NCBI RefSeq assembly: GCF_900110765.1
Contig: NZ_FOEO01000042.1
Span: 1-45,938, forward strand
Origin: Pseudomonas sp. NFACC02
GTDB lineage: Bacteria; Pseudomonadota; Gammaproteobacteria; Pseudomonadales; Pseudomonadaceae
DNA: 45,938 bases
Reading direction: 5' to 3'
This document shows, one piece after another, positions 8,123-16,609 of the stretch (position 1 is its first letter; each line of letters opens with the position of its first letter). The notes under the pieces are model-generated. The model saw only the letters and a list, made by a program, of their open reading frames with translations, was not told the origin of the DNA and made no database searches. A program made the translations under genes and the position numbers.

Positions 8123-10729
8123 ATGCACGAACTCTATCAGCCCCGCGAAATCGAAGCCGCCGCTCAGTCGTTCTGGGACGAGCAAAAGTCCTTTGAAGTC
8201 AGTGAACAGCCAGGCAAGGAAACCTACTACTGCCTGTCGATGTTCCCTTACCCAAGCGGCAAGCTGCACATGGGTCACGTGCGTAACTACACCATCGGCG
8301 ACGTTATCTCCCGCTATCAGCGCATGCTCGGCAAGAACGTCCTGCAACCGATGGGCTGGGACGCCTTCGGGATGCCGGCGGAAAACGCCGCCATGAAGAA
8401 CAACGTGGCGCCGGCCAAGTGGACCTACGAAAACATCGCCTACATGAAGACTCAGCTGCGCAGCCTGGGTCTGGCGGTTGACTGGTCGCGCGAAGTCACC
8501 ACCTGCAAGCCCGATTACTATCGCTGGGAACAATGGCTGTTCACTCGCCTGTTCGAAAAGGGCGTGATCTACCGCAAGAACGGCACCGTGAACTGGGACC
8601 CGGTCGACCAGACCGTGCTGGCGAACGAGCAAGTGATCGACGGGCGCGGCTGGCGTTCGGGCGCGGTGATCGAAAAACGCGAAATTCCGATGTACTACTT
8701 CAAGATCACGGCCTACGCCGATGAACTGCTGGAGAGTCTGGACGAGCTGCCGGGCTGGCCTGAGCAGGTCAAGACGATGCAACGCAACTGGATCGGCAAA
8801 TCCCGTGGCATGGAAGTGCAGTTCCCGTACGACCATGACTCCATCGGAGAAGCCGGTGCGCTGAAAGTCTTTACCACCCGTCCTGATACCTTGATGGGCG
8901 CCACCTATGTCGCCGTCGCAGCCGAGCACCCGCTCGCGACACTGGCCGCGCAAAACGATCCTGAGCTGCAAGCGTTCATCAACGAATGCAAAAGCGGCAG
9001 CGTCGCCGAAGCCGACGTCGCCACCCAGGAAAAGAAAGGCCTGCCAACCTCCCTATTCGTCGAGCACCCGCTGACTGGCGAAAAATTGCCGGTGTGGGTC
9101 GCCAACTATGTGCTGATGCACTACGGCGACGGCGCTGTCATGGCCGTACCGGCGCACGACGAGCGCGATTTCGAATTTGCCACCAAGTACAACCTGCCGA
9201 TCAAGCCGGTGGTCCGCACCAGCGCGGGCGACACATCCCCCGCGCCATGGCAGGACGCTTACGGTGAGCACGGTCAACTGATCAACTCCGGTGAGTTCGA
9301 CGGCCTGGACTTCGCGGGCGCATTCGATGCCATCGAAGCGGCACTGATCAAGAAAGAACTCGGCAAGTCGCGCACCCAGTTCCGCCTGCGTGACTGGGGT
9401 ATCAGCCGCCAGCGCTACTGGGGCTGCCCGATTCCGATCATCCACTGCGACGCCTGTGGCGACGTGCCTGTGCCGGAAGATCAACTGCCCGTCGTCCTTC
9501 CGGAAGACGTGGTGCCGGACGGCGCAGGTTCGCCTCTGGCGCGCATGCCCGAATTTTACGAGTGCAACTGCCCGAAATGCGGGAAGCCCGCCAAACGCGA
9601 AACCGACACCATGGACACGTTCGTCGAGTCCTCGTGGTACTACGCACGCTATGCGTCGCCGCACTTCGAAGGCGGCCTGGTCGAGAAATCCGCAGCCGAC
9701 CACTGGCTGCCGGTGGATCAGTACATCGGTGGCATCGAACACGCGATCCTGCACCTGCTCTACGCCCGCTTCTTCCACAAGCTGATGCGTGACGAAGGCC
9801 TGGTGAGCTCCAACGAGCCGTTCAAAAACCTGCTGACCCAAGGCATGGTGATCGCCGAAACCTACTATCGTCGCGAAGCCAACGGTGCCTACACCTGGTT
9901 CAACCCGGCGGAAGTCGAGCTCGAGCGCGACAGCAAGGCCAAGGTCATCAGCGCCAGACTGATTGCAGACGGCCTGCCGGTCGAGATCGGCGGCACTGAG
10001 AAGATGGCCAAATCGAAGAACAACGGCGTCGACCCACAGTCGATGATTGACCAGTTCGGCGCAGACACCTGCCGCCTGTTCATGATGTTCGCTTCTCCTC
10101 CCGACATGAGCGCGGAATGGTCCGACTCGGGCGTCGAAGGCTCACATCGGTTCCTCAAGCGTGTCTGGCGTCTGGCGCAAGCGCACGTGACGCAAGGCTT
10201 GCCGGGCAAGCTCGACATCGCCAACCTGAATGAAGAACAGAAAGCCGTTCGCCGCTCGATTCACCTGGCTATCAAGCAGGCCAGCCACGACGTCGGGCAG
10301 AACCACAAATTCAACACCGCCATCGCTCAGGTCATGACGCTGATGAACGTGCTGGAAAAAGCCGCGCAAGCCACCGAACAGGATCGCGCGCTGGTTCACG
10401 AAGGTCTGGAAACCGTGACCTTGCTGCTGGCGCCTATCACGCCGCACATCAGCCATGAACTGTGGACCCGACTGGGCCATTCCGATGCGGTGATCGATGC
10501 GCCCTGGCCCGTTCAGGATGACAGCGCACTGGTTCAGGACAGCCTGACACTGGTTGTTCAGGTCAACGGCAAGCTGCGCGGCCAGATCGAAATGCCGGCC
10601 AGCGCCAGCCGGGAAGACGTCGAAGCAGCGGCACGGACCAATGAAAACGTCCTGCGCTTCATCGACGGCCTGACGATCCGCAAAGTGATCGTGGTGCCCG
10701 GCAAACTGGTGAATATCGTCGCTAGCTGA
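8123..10729 (+). CDS. leuS: Leucyl-tRNA synthetase
   Basis: A class Ia aminoacyl-tRNA synthetase of 868 residues that charges tRNA-Leu. The HIGH-type signature is PYPSGKLHMGH (42-52) and the KMSKS-type loop is KMAKS (627-631). The CP1 editing domain occupies about residues 225-415. The zinc-ribbon-like cysteines in CDACGD and CNCPKCGK (about 445-490) are present, as in bacterial LeuRS. The length is normal. The gene is followed by a stable UUCG hairpin and lptE. Confidence 0.98.
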   Translation: MHELYQPREIEAAAQSFWDEQKSFEVSEQPGKETYYCLSMFPYPSGKLHMGHVRNYTIGDVISRYQRMLGKNVLQPMGWDAFGMPAENAAMKNNVAPAKWTYENIAYMKTQLRSLGLAVDWSREVTTCKPDYYRWEQWLFTRLFEKGVIYRKNGTVNWDPVDQTVLANEQVIDGRGWRSGAVIEKREIPMYYFKITAYADELLESLDELPGWPEQVKTMQRNWIGKSRGMEVQFPYDHDSIGEAGALKVFTTRPDTLMGATYVAVAAEHPLATLAAQNDPELQAFINECKSGSVAEADVATQEKKGLPTSLFVEHPLTGEKLPVWVANYVLMHYGDGAVMAVPAHDERDFEFATKYNLPIKPVVRTSAGDTSPAPWQDAYGEHGQLINSGEFDGLDFAGAFDAIEAALIKKELGKSRTQFRLRDWGISRQRYWGCPIPIIHCDACGDVPVPEDQLPVVLPEDVVPDGAGSPLARMPEFYECNCPKCGKPAKRETDTMDTFVESSWYYARYASPHFEGGLVEKSAADHWLPVDQYIGGIEHAILHLLYARFFHKLMRDEGLVSSNEPFKNLLTQGMVIAETYYRREANGAYTWFNPAEVELERDSKAKVISARLIADGLPVEIGGTEKMAKSKNNGVDPQSMIDQFGADTCRLFMMFASPPDMSAEWSDSGVEGSHRFLKRVWRLAQAHVTQGLPGKLDIANLNEEQKAVRRSIHLAIKQASHDVGQNHKFNTAIAQVMTLMNVLEKAAQATEQDRALVHEGLETVTLLLAPITPHISHELWTRLGHSDAVIDAPWPVQDDSALVQDSLTLVVQVNGKLRGQIEMPASASREDVEAAARTNENVLRFIDGLTIRKVIVVPGKLVNIVAS

Positions 10730-10738
10730 TGGGATCGC

Positions 10739-10758
10739 GCGCCCGGTTCGCCGGGCGC
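10739..10758 (+). other. UUCG-tetraloop hairpin between leuS and lptE
   Basis: An 8-bp perfect stem GCGCCCGG-TTCG-CCGGGCGC lies 9 bp after the leuS stop. No T-run follows, so it is better read as an mRNA stability or processing element than as an intrinsic terminator. A near twin sits on the other side of lptE. Confidence 0.7.
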
Positions 10759-10816
10759 CAGACATACTTCCAGGACCCGCACTTCGGGCTCAAACGGATT
10801 CAAGGGGAGCAACAAG

Positions 10817-11422
10817 ATGATCAAACGCAATCTGCTGGTAATGGGCCTCGCTGTCTTGCTGAGCGCCTGCGGTTTCCAGCTGCGTGGCACCGGCACCAAC
10901 GCCTTGTCGATCAAGGAACTGGACGTCAGCGCACGTGATGCCTATGGCGAGGTCGTGACTCAACTGCGTCGGACCCTGACCAACAGCGGTGTGCACGTCT
11001 ACACCGGCGCGCAGTACAAGCTGTTCCTGGCCCGCGAAGACGAAACTCAACGCGCCGCCAGCTACGCAGGCTCTGGTCGCTCGGCTGAATACGAGCTGAC
11101 CACCGTGCTGAAATACGAAATCCAGGGCAGCAAAGGCGTTGTGCTGCTGGATGACAACGTGCAATCGACCAAAACGTTCGTTCACGACGGCAACAACCTG
11201 ATCGGGTCGGACCAGGAAGCCGATCAAGTCCGCAAGGAAATGCGCAACGACCTGGTGCAGAAAATGATCGCCCGTCTGCAGCAGCTGACACCTGAGCGCC
11301 TGGACGAACTGCAAGCCAAGGCGGACGCCGCTGCCCGTGCGCAAGCCGATGCGGAAGCCGCAGCTCAACGGATTCGCGACGAGACACCGCAACAGTCTCC
11401 CGTCGAAATCCCGACCAAGTGA
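10817..11422 (+). CDS. lptE: LPS-assembly lipoprotein LptE
   Basis: A 201-residue outer-membrane lipoprotein that plugs the LptD barrel for LPS export to the surface. The signal peptide ends in the lipobox LLSAC, followed by GFQLRGTG, which is typical of LptE/RlpB. The C-terminal third is an Ala/Glu/Gln-rich helix (about 150-190), longer than in E. coli. The position between leuS and holA is the conserved one. The Shine-Dalgarno AAGGGGAG lies before the ATG. Confidence 0.96.
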   Translation: MIKRNLLVMGLAVLLSACGFQLRGTGTNALSIKELDVSARDAYGEVVTQLRRTLTNSGVHVYTGAQYKLFLAREDETQRAASYAGSGRSAEYELTTVLKYEIQGSKGVVLLDDNVQSTKTFVHDGNNLIGSDQEADQVRKEMRNDLVQKMIARLQQLTPERLDELQAKADAAARAQADAEAAAQRIRDETPQQSPVEIPTK

Positions 11423-11429
11423 TGGCGCT

Positions 11430-11449
11430 GGGGCCGGTTCGCCGGTCCC
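11430..11449 (+). other. UUCG-tetraloop hairpin between lptE and holA
   Basis: GGGGCCGG-TTCG-CCGGTCCC forms an 8-bp stem with one G-U pair. It lies just after lptE and resembles the hairpin before lptE in core sequence and loop. No T-run follows. Confidence 0.65.
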
Positions 11450-11464
11450 AACCTCTTCTGACCC

Positions 11465-12502
11465 ATGAAACTCGCCCCCGCCCAACTCCCCAAACACCTC
11501 CAGGGTACGTTGTCGCCTGTGTACATCGTCAGCGGCGATGATCCGCTGCAATGCCAGGAGGCCTGCGACGCCATTCGTGCTGCGGCCAGACAGCAGGGCT
11601 TCGATGAGCGCCAGGTCTTCAGCGCCGATTCGAACTTCGACTGGGGCACGTTGCTGCAGGCGGGCGCGAGCATGTCGCTGTTCGCCGAACGTCGCCTACT
11701 GGAACTGCGCCTGCCGTCTGGCAAACCCGGCGATAAAGGTGCCGCGGCACTTCTGGAATACTGCAACCGCCCTGCCGAAGACACGCTGCTGCTGATCAGC
11801 CTGCCCAAACTCGACGGTGCGGCACAGAAAACCAAATGGGGCAAGGCGCTGGTCGAAGGCGCGCAAACCCAGTTCGTGCAGATCTGGCCGGTGGATGCGA
11901 GCCAGTTACCCCAGTGGATCCGCCAACGGCTTTCGCAAGCAGGCCTGGCAGCCAGTCCCGACGCCGTCGAACTGATCGCCGCCCGGGTAGAAGGCAACCT
12001 GCTGGCAGCGGCGCAGGAAATCGAGAAGCTCAAGCTGATGGCCGAGCAGGGTCAGATCACCGTCGAAACCGTGCAGGCCGCCGTTGCAGACAGCGCGCGC
12101 TTCGACGTGTTCGGGCTGACCGATGCCATTCTCAATGGTGAAGCCGCCCATGCACTGCGGATGCTCGAAGGTCTGCGCGGCGAAGGCGTTGAGCCTCCGG
12201 TGATTCTCTGGGCGCTGTCTCGTGAGCTGCGCGTGCTCGCCAACCTGGCCTTGCAATACAGCCAGGGCGTGCCTCTGGACAAGGCATTCAGCCAGGCACG
12301 GCCGCCCATCTGGGACAAGCGCAAGCCGCTGATGAGCAAGGCGCTGCAACGGCATTCCGCGCGTCGCTGGGCTCAACTGCTGATGGACGCGCAGCACATC
12401 GACGCGCAGATCAAGGGCCAGGCGCAAGGCTCGGTGTGGAACAGCTTGAGCCGATTGTCTCTGCAAATGGCGGGACAGCGGTTGGCGTTGCCATCGGAAT
12501 GA
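11465..12502 (+). CDS. holA: DNA polymerase III delta subunit
   Basis: A 345-residue clamp-loader subunit that opens the beta sliding clamp. The N-terminal AAA-like domain begins MKLAPAQLPKHLQG with the conserved YIVSGDDPLQCQEA segment (about 19-33). The delta C-terminal helical domain follows from about residue 215 (ILWALSRELRVLANL). Length and context, after leuS and lptE, are standard. A REPIN follows immediately. Confidence 0.97.
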   Translation: MKLAPAQLPKHLQGTLSPVYIVSGDDPLQCQEACDAIRAAARQQGFDERQVFSADSNFDWGTLLQAGASMSLFAERRLLELRLPSGKPGDKGAAALLEYCNRPAEDTLLLISLPKLDGAAQKTKWGKALVEGAQTQFVQIWPVDASQLPQWIRQRLSQAGLAASPDAVELIAARVEGNLLAAAQEIEKLKLMAEQGQITVETVQAAVADSARFDVFGLTDAILNGEAAHALRMLEGLRGEGVEPPVILWALSRELRVLANLALQYSQGVPLDKAFSQARPPIWDKRKPLMSKALQRHSARRWAQLLMDAQHIDAQIKGQAQGSVWNSLSRLSLQMAGQRLALPSE

Positions 12503-12519
12503 TTCACACCACCCCCTTT

Positions 12520-12654
12520 GTAGGAGCGTGGCTTGTCCCGCGATCGGCGACGCAGTCGTCGCCAATTCGAACGGCGCGGTGTGTCAGCCAAGCTGCATTT
12601 GCCTGATCTTGCGACGGGTTCCCCGCCGATCGCGGGACAAGCCACGCTCCTACA
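12520..12654. repeat. REPIN, CGTGGCTTGTCCCGCGATC type
   Basis: The left arm GTAGGAGCGTGGCTTGTCCC and right arm GGGACAAGCCACGCTCCTAC are perfect inverse copies about 95 bp apart. Internal inverted segments near GGCGAC...GTCGCC are also present. The same subtype occurs at 40802-40935. Confidence 0.88.
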
Positions 12655-12752
12655 GGGAGCACATCTAACCCATAGCGCAGATCAATTAGACCTTCGCGCC
12701 CATCTGTCCGATCATCACCGCCGCTTCATCCCCCCACCGAGAGAGACCTGCC

Positions 12753-12911
12753 ATGAGCAAGCCAAAGAAACGGCCGAACAAGGCCAAATCCATCATCGCC
12801 CAGCCCCTGTTCCGCAGCCGTCAGGAACAACCCGCCAAGGGCAAAGGCAGCTACCGCCGCGAAGCCTTCCAGTCGAAAAACTGGGAGGCTTCTTCCGTTA
12901 TGGCGGCCTGA
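12753..12911 (+). CDS. arfA: Alternative ribosome-rescue factor ArfA-like protein
   Basis: A 52-codon ORF whose product has the ArfA signature PLFRSR (18-23), KGKGSYRR (29-36) and NWEAS (43-47) with a lysine-rich N-terminus. ArfA senses an empty mRNA channel on stalled ribosomes and recruits RF2 to release the peptide as a backup to tmRNA. In E. coli the gene encodes 72 residues with a hydrophobic tail that is normally truncated. Here the stop (TGA, 12909-12911) falls just after the functional motif, in a small hairpin CCTGAA-AACAC-TTCAGG. The upstream GAGAGA is a weak Shine-Dalgarno. Confidence 0.85.
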   Translation: MSKPKKRPNKAKSIIAQPLFRSRQEQPAKGKGSYRREAFQSKNWEASSVMAA

Positions 12912-12999
12912 AAACACTTCAGGTTACTGACTGGCACCCCGCCAGCCTGGTCAGCATGTTAAGGTCTGCACCTTACGGTTTATACCTGTGGACCCCAGA

Positions 13000-14334
13000 A
13001 TGCCCTTTAGCTTTCCCCGTCGTTGGCCTGTTCGCCAACTGATCGCCGCCTCCAGCCTCTCCGTACTGGTCGCCTGCGCGGAACAACCTACCGCTGCCGT
13101 CGCCACGCCTCTCCAAGCCGCTCCTCTCAATGTCGCCAAAGCGTCGCCTTCCGCGCCGTCTGCCGTGGCCCAGCCTGACGACGCCAACTTTGAAATTCTG
13201 CCTGCGATGAGCTTCAGCGAGTGGCAGAACATGTTTCGCGCGCAAGCGTTGAATGCGGGTATTCGTCCTGACGTGTTCGACCGCGCTTTTGCCGGCGTCA
13301 CACCTGACATGAGCGTGGTCAAAGCCGATCGCAGCCAACCGGAATTCACCCGTCCGGTCTGGGAATACCTCGACAGTGCAATGTCTGCCGTGCGCGTACG
13401 CAAAGGCCAGGCGTTGCTGGCGCAGTACGCGGACGCCCTCACGGCAATCGAGCAACGCTACGGCGTGGACCGCCAGGCACTGATCGCGGTGTGGGGCATG
13501 GAAAGCAGCTTCGGTCAGTTCCAGGGTACGCAATCGGTGATCCGTTCACTGGCAACGCTGGCCTATGAAGGCCGGCGCCCACAGTTCGCCCAGGATCAAC
13601 TGATCGCGGCCTTGCAGATCATTCAGCACGGCGACATCGATGCGCCGAGCATGCTGGGCTCATGGGCCGGGGCGATGGGACAGACGCAGTTCATTCCCAC
13701 GACCTACAACACCCACGCCGTGGACTTTGACGGTGACGGCCGCCGCGACATCTGGAACTCACCACTGGATGCCTTGGCGTCCACCGCGCACTACCTGCAA
13801 AGCTCGGGCTGGCAGAAAGGCCAACCGTGGGGCTTTGAAGTGCAACTGGCGCAAGGTTTCGATTACGCCCTGGCCGACGCGTCGACGCGCAAGACCATCG
13901 CTGAATGGCAACAGTTGGGCATGAAGCTCCCCAACGGCTCGGCACTACCGGCCAATCTGTTGCAGCAGCAAGCCGCCTTGCTGCTGCCAGCGGGCCACAA
14001 AGGCCCCGCCTTCCTGGTCATGGACAACTTCCGGGCGATTCTCAAATACAACAACTCATCCTCTTACGCATTGGGCATCGGACTGTTGTCGGAGCGCTTT
14101 ACCGGTGGCGGCTACGTAATGGGCCAATGGCCACGCGGTGACCGTCCTCTGAGCCGTTCCGAGCGCATCGAACTGCAAACCCTGCTCTCGGCCCGCCAAT
14201 ACGACGCCGGCGCTCCCGACGGGATCATCGGCGCCAATACCCGCAAGGCCATCCGTAGCGCCCAGCAATCCTTTGGCTGGCCCGCCGATGGCTATCCGAC
14301 GCAAGAGCTGCTGGACAGCCTCAGAAGGCCCTAA
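13000..14334 (+). CDS. Lytic murein transglycosylase, MltB family, lipoprotein with peptidoglycan-binding domain
   Basis: A 444-residue GH103 lytic transglycosylase that cleaves glycan strands to 1,6-anhydro ends. It starts at the ATG at 13000; a GTG at 12988 adds only four residues. The signal peptide ends at the lipobox LVAC with C26. The catalytic glutamate is E168 in WGMESSFG. The SLT_2 domain spans about 65-360 and a PG_binding_1 domain about 385-440. In P. aeruginosa the corresponding gene near lipA is, as I recall, one of the SltB/SltH set. Its product probably anchors to the outer membrane. Confidence 0.92.
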   Translation: MPFSFPRRWPVRQLIAASSLSVLVACAEQPTAAVATPLQAAPLNVAKASPSAPSAVAQPDDANFEILPAMSFSEWQNMFRAQALNAGIRPDVFDRAFAGVTPDMSVVKADRSQPEFTRPVWEYLDSAMSAVRVRKGQALLAQYADALTAIEQRYGVDRQALIAVWGMESSFGQFQGTQSVIRSLATLAYEGRRPQFAQDQLIAALQIIQHGDIDAPSMLGSWAGAMGQTQFIPTTYNTHAVDFDGDGRRDIWNSPLDALASTAHYLQSSGWQKGQPWGFEVQLAQGFDYALADASTRKTIAEWQQLGMKLPNGSALPANLLQQQAALLLPAGHKGPAFLVMDNFRAILKYNNSSSYALGIGLLSERFTGGGYVMGQWPRGDRPLSRSERIELQTLLSARQYDAGAPDGIIGANTRKAIRSAQQSFGWPADGYPTQELLDSLRRP

Positions 14335-14342
14335 ACATCGGC

Positions 14343-14431
14343 TGTAGGAGCCGGCTTGCTGGCGAATGCGGTGCGTCATTCAGCAGTGTCGTATCTGACT
14401 CACCGCGTTCGCCAGCAAGCCGGCTCCTACA
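14343..14431. repeat. REPIN, CCGGCTTGCTGGCGAA type
   Basis: TGTAGGAGCCGGCTTGCTGG (left) and CCAGCAAGCCGGCTCCTACA (right) are perfect inverse arms about 49 bp apart, between the convergent transglycosylase gene and lipA. This is a different REP subtype from the ones at 6483 and 12520. Confidence 0.88.
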
Positions 14432-14490
14432 AGAGGACCTGACGCGAAGCACGGTCAGCGTTCATAGCGCGTTGTTGACGTGCAAACAAA

Positions 14491-14527
14491 AACGGGCCGG
14501 ATATTGCTATCCGGCCCGTTCTTTTTT
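14491..14527. terminator. Bidirectional intrinsic terminator between transglycosylase gene and lipA
   Basis: A perfect 12-bp stem (14492-14503 with 14508-14519, core CGGGCCGGATA) has a TTGC loop. It is preceded by AAACAAAAA and followed by TTCTTTTTT, so a U-run is present on both strands. It ends both converging transcription units. Confidence 0.92.
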
Positions 14528-14548
14528 GCGCGTCGATAACGCTAGCGA

Positions 14549-15589
14549 TCAGCCCGCCGTCAGCAACGACTTGGTCAGCTTCGCCTGCTCGTCGGCGTGG
14601 TACGAGGAACGCACCAGCGGCCCCGACGCGACGTTCTTGAAGCCCATCTTGTAACCTTCTTCGGCGAACCAGGCGAAGGTGTCCGGGTGTACGAAGCGCT
14701 GCACTGGCAGGTGGCTGCGCGAAGGCTGCAGGTATTGGCCCAGGGTCAGCATGTCGATGTTGTGCTCGCGCATGCGCTGCATCACTTCGATCACTTCCTC
14801 ATCGGTTTCGCCCAGGCCCAGCATCAAGCCGGATTTGGTCGGTACGTGAGGGACCATTTCCTTGAAGCGTTGCAGCAGGGTCAGCGACCACTGATAGTCC
14901 GACCCCGGGCGCGCAGCCTTGTACAGGCGCGGCACGGTTTCCAGGTTGTGGTTGAACACGTCTGGCGGCGTTGCAGCGGTGATTTCCAGTGCGATGTCCA
15001 TACGGCCACGGTAATCCGGCACCAGCGTTTCCAGTTGCACGTTCGGCGACAGGGCGCGGATCTCGCGGATGCAGTCAGCAAAATGCTGAGCGCCGCCGTC
15101 ACGCAGGTCGTCGCGGTCAACCGAGGTGATCACCACGTATTTGAGTTTCAGGTCGGCAATCGCGACGGCCAGGTTCTTCGGCTCGTCAACGTCCAGCGCT
15201 TTCGGGCGGCCATGGCCCACGTCGCAGAACGGGCAACGACGGGTGCAGATGTCGCCCATGATCATGAACGTCGCGGTCCCCCCGGAGAAGCACTCACCCA
15301 GGTTCGGGCAAGAAGCCTCTTCGCACACGCTGTGCAGCTTGTGCTTGCGCAGCAGCGCCTTGATACGGTCGACCTCAGGCGAAACGGGAATACGGACACG
15401 GATCCAGTCCGGCTTTTTAGGCAATTCCACCGTCGGGATAATCTTTACCGGGATGCGCGCGACTTTTTCCGCGCCACGCAGCTTCACACCCGCTTCAACT
15501 TTTGGACGCGCGGCACGCTCAGGCGTTGCCACGGTCGCTGTCGGGATCAGGGTTTGCACGGCATCTGCCGTCTCATGCGCAGTAGTCAT
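14549..15589 (-). CDS. lipA: Lipoyl synthase
   Basis: A 346-residue radical-SAM enzyme that inserts two sulfurs into octanoyl-protein to make the lipoyl cofactor of PDH, OGDH and GcvH. The auxiliary 4Fe-4S cluster ligands are C89, C94 and C100 (SVCEEASCPNLGEC). The SAM cluster ligands are C115, C119 and C122 (CTRRCPFC). The C-terminal RSSYHADEQ contains the Arg-Ser-Ser ligand typical of LipA. The N-terminus is about 30 residues longer than in E. coli. lipB ends 1 bp upstream, so the pair is an operon. Confidence 0.97.
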   Translation of the reverse strand: MTTAHETADAVQTLIPTATVATPERAARPKVEAGVKLRGAEKVARIPVKIIPTVELPKKPDWIRVRIPVSPEVDRIKALLRKHKLHSVCEEASCPNLGECFSGGTATFMIMGDICTRRCPFCDVGHGRPKALDVDEPKNLAVAIADLKLKYVVITSVDRDDLRDGGAQHFADCIREIRALSPNVQLETLVPDYRGRMDIALEITAATPPDVFNHNLETVPRLYKAARPGSDYQWSLTLLQRFKEMVPHVPTKSGLMLGLGETDEEVIEVMQRMREHNIDMLTLGQYLQPSRSHLPVQRFVHPDTFAWFAEEGYKMGFKNVASGPLVRSSYHADEQAKLTKSLLTAG

Positions 15590-15590
15590 A

Positions 15591-16238
15591 TCAATCGATT
15601 CCGCCCGTTAGGGTCGTCTGCTCAGCGTAGTCGAGGTGTTTGACGAGCTGCGCACGCAGCCGGGCACTAACCTCGGCAAATTCAATCGGGCCTGCCTGTT
15701 CGCGCAGCTGGGTCATCGCCAGCCCCGCATACCCGCAGGGATTAATCCGTTTAAACGGGTCCAGATCCATGTCGACATTCAGCGCCAGTCCATGAAATGA
15801 ACAGCCATTACGGATACGAAGGCCCAGGGACGCGATTTTCGCCCCGTCGACGTAGACCCCCGGTGCTTCGGGTTTGGCTGCCGCCGTTACGCCGTAACTG
15901 GCCAGCAGGTCGATCAGGCTGCGCTCGATCCGCGTGACCAGCTCGCGCACGCCATAACCCAGGCGACGAACATCCAGCATCAGATAAGCCACCAGTTGAC
16001 CGGGGCCATGATAAGTCACTTGGCCACCGCGATCGACCTGTACCACCGGAATATCACCCGGAAGCAGCAGATGCTCGGGTTTTCCGGACTGTCCCTGGGT
16101 GAAAACCGGCGGGTGCTGCACCAGCCACACTTCATCGGGCGTGTCGCGGTCACGTCCGTCCGTGAACCGCTGCATGGCTTGCCAGGTGGGCTCGTAGTCG
16201 ATCAATCCAAGATCGCGAAAGCCCAGACAACCGCCCAT
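15591..16238 (-). CDS. lipB: Octanoyl-[ACP]:protein N-octanoyltransferase
   Basis: LipB (215 residues) moves octanoate from acyl carrier protein to lipoyl domains, feeding LipA. The signature RGGQVTYHGPGQLVAY (about 70-85) is present. The catalytic Lys is in GAKIASLGLR (about K134) and the Cys in INPCGYAG (about C168). The ATG at 16238 overlaps the ybeD stop as TGATG, which favours it over the TTG one codon upstream. Confidence 0.96.
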   Translation of the reverse strand: MGGCLGFRDLGLIDYEPTWQAMQRFTDGRDRDTPDEVWLVQHPPVFTQGQSGKPEHLLLPGDIPVVQVDRGGQVTYHGPGQLVAYLMLDVRRLGYGVRELVTRIERSLIDLLASYGVTAAAKPEAPGVYVDGAKIASLGLRIRNGCSFHGLALNVDMDLDPFKRINPCGYAGLAMTQLREQAGPIEFAEVSARLRAQLVKHLDYAEQTTLTGGID

Positions 16239-16513
16239 CAAAGCACCATGTGCACTTTACCCGTAGCGCGCAAATCGCTGTTAATGTCGTAAAGCTGATC
16301 CTGGCCTGTAGCGACAATATGCAACTGCAAGGTGGTGTATTTGCCGTTGCTGCTCTGGCGCTCGGCCACTTTTTCATCATTGATCGTTGCGTGCTTGGCG
16401 ACGATCGCAATGACCTGGTCTTTGAACCCGACGCCGGTGTCGCCGATGATCTTGATCGGATAATCAGTGCAAGGGAATTCGATTTTCGGTGCTTTTACTT
16501 CGGAATCTGTCAT
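16238..16513 (-). CDS. ybeD: YbeD/DUF493 family protein
   Basis: A 91-residue cytoplasmic alpha/beta protein with an ACT-like ferredoxin fold. It begins MTDSEVKAPKIEFPCTDYPI and contains the conserved KIIGDTG and ARGLSS-like region (here SSNGKYTTLQLHIVA). Its place between dacA and lipB is universal in gammaproteobacteria, but its function is not established. An upstream in-frame start exists at 16585; the ATG at 16513 fits the family length. Confidence 0.92.
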   Translation of the reverse strand: MTDSEVKAPKIEFPCTDYPIKIIGDTGVGFKDQVIAIVAKHATINDEKVAERQSSNGKYTTLQLHIVATGQDQLYDINSDLRATGKVHMVL

Positions 16514-16609
16514 GGCAGTGACGGCCTCGTAAGCCGGAAAACGGACAGTCCCCCACCGCGATGGCGGCAGGGGCGTACGGAGCAACGATCAATCAGTGAT
16601 CAATCGCGA

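Noticed and set aside
10739..10758. Intrinsic terminator of leuS
   Set aside because: The hairpin is strong but is followed by CAGACATAC with no T-run, so termination is not supported.
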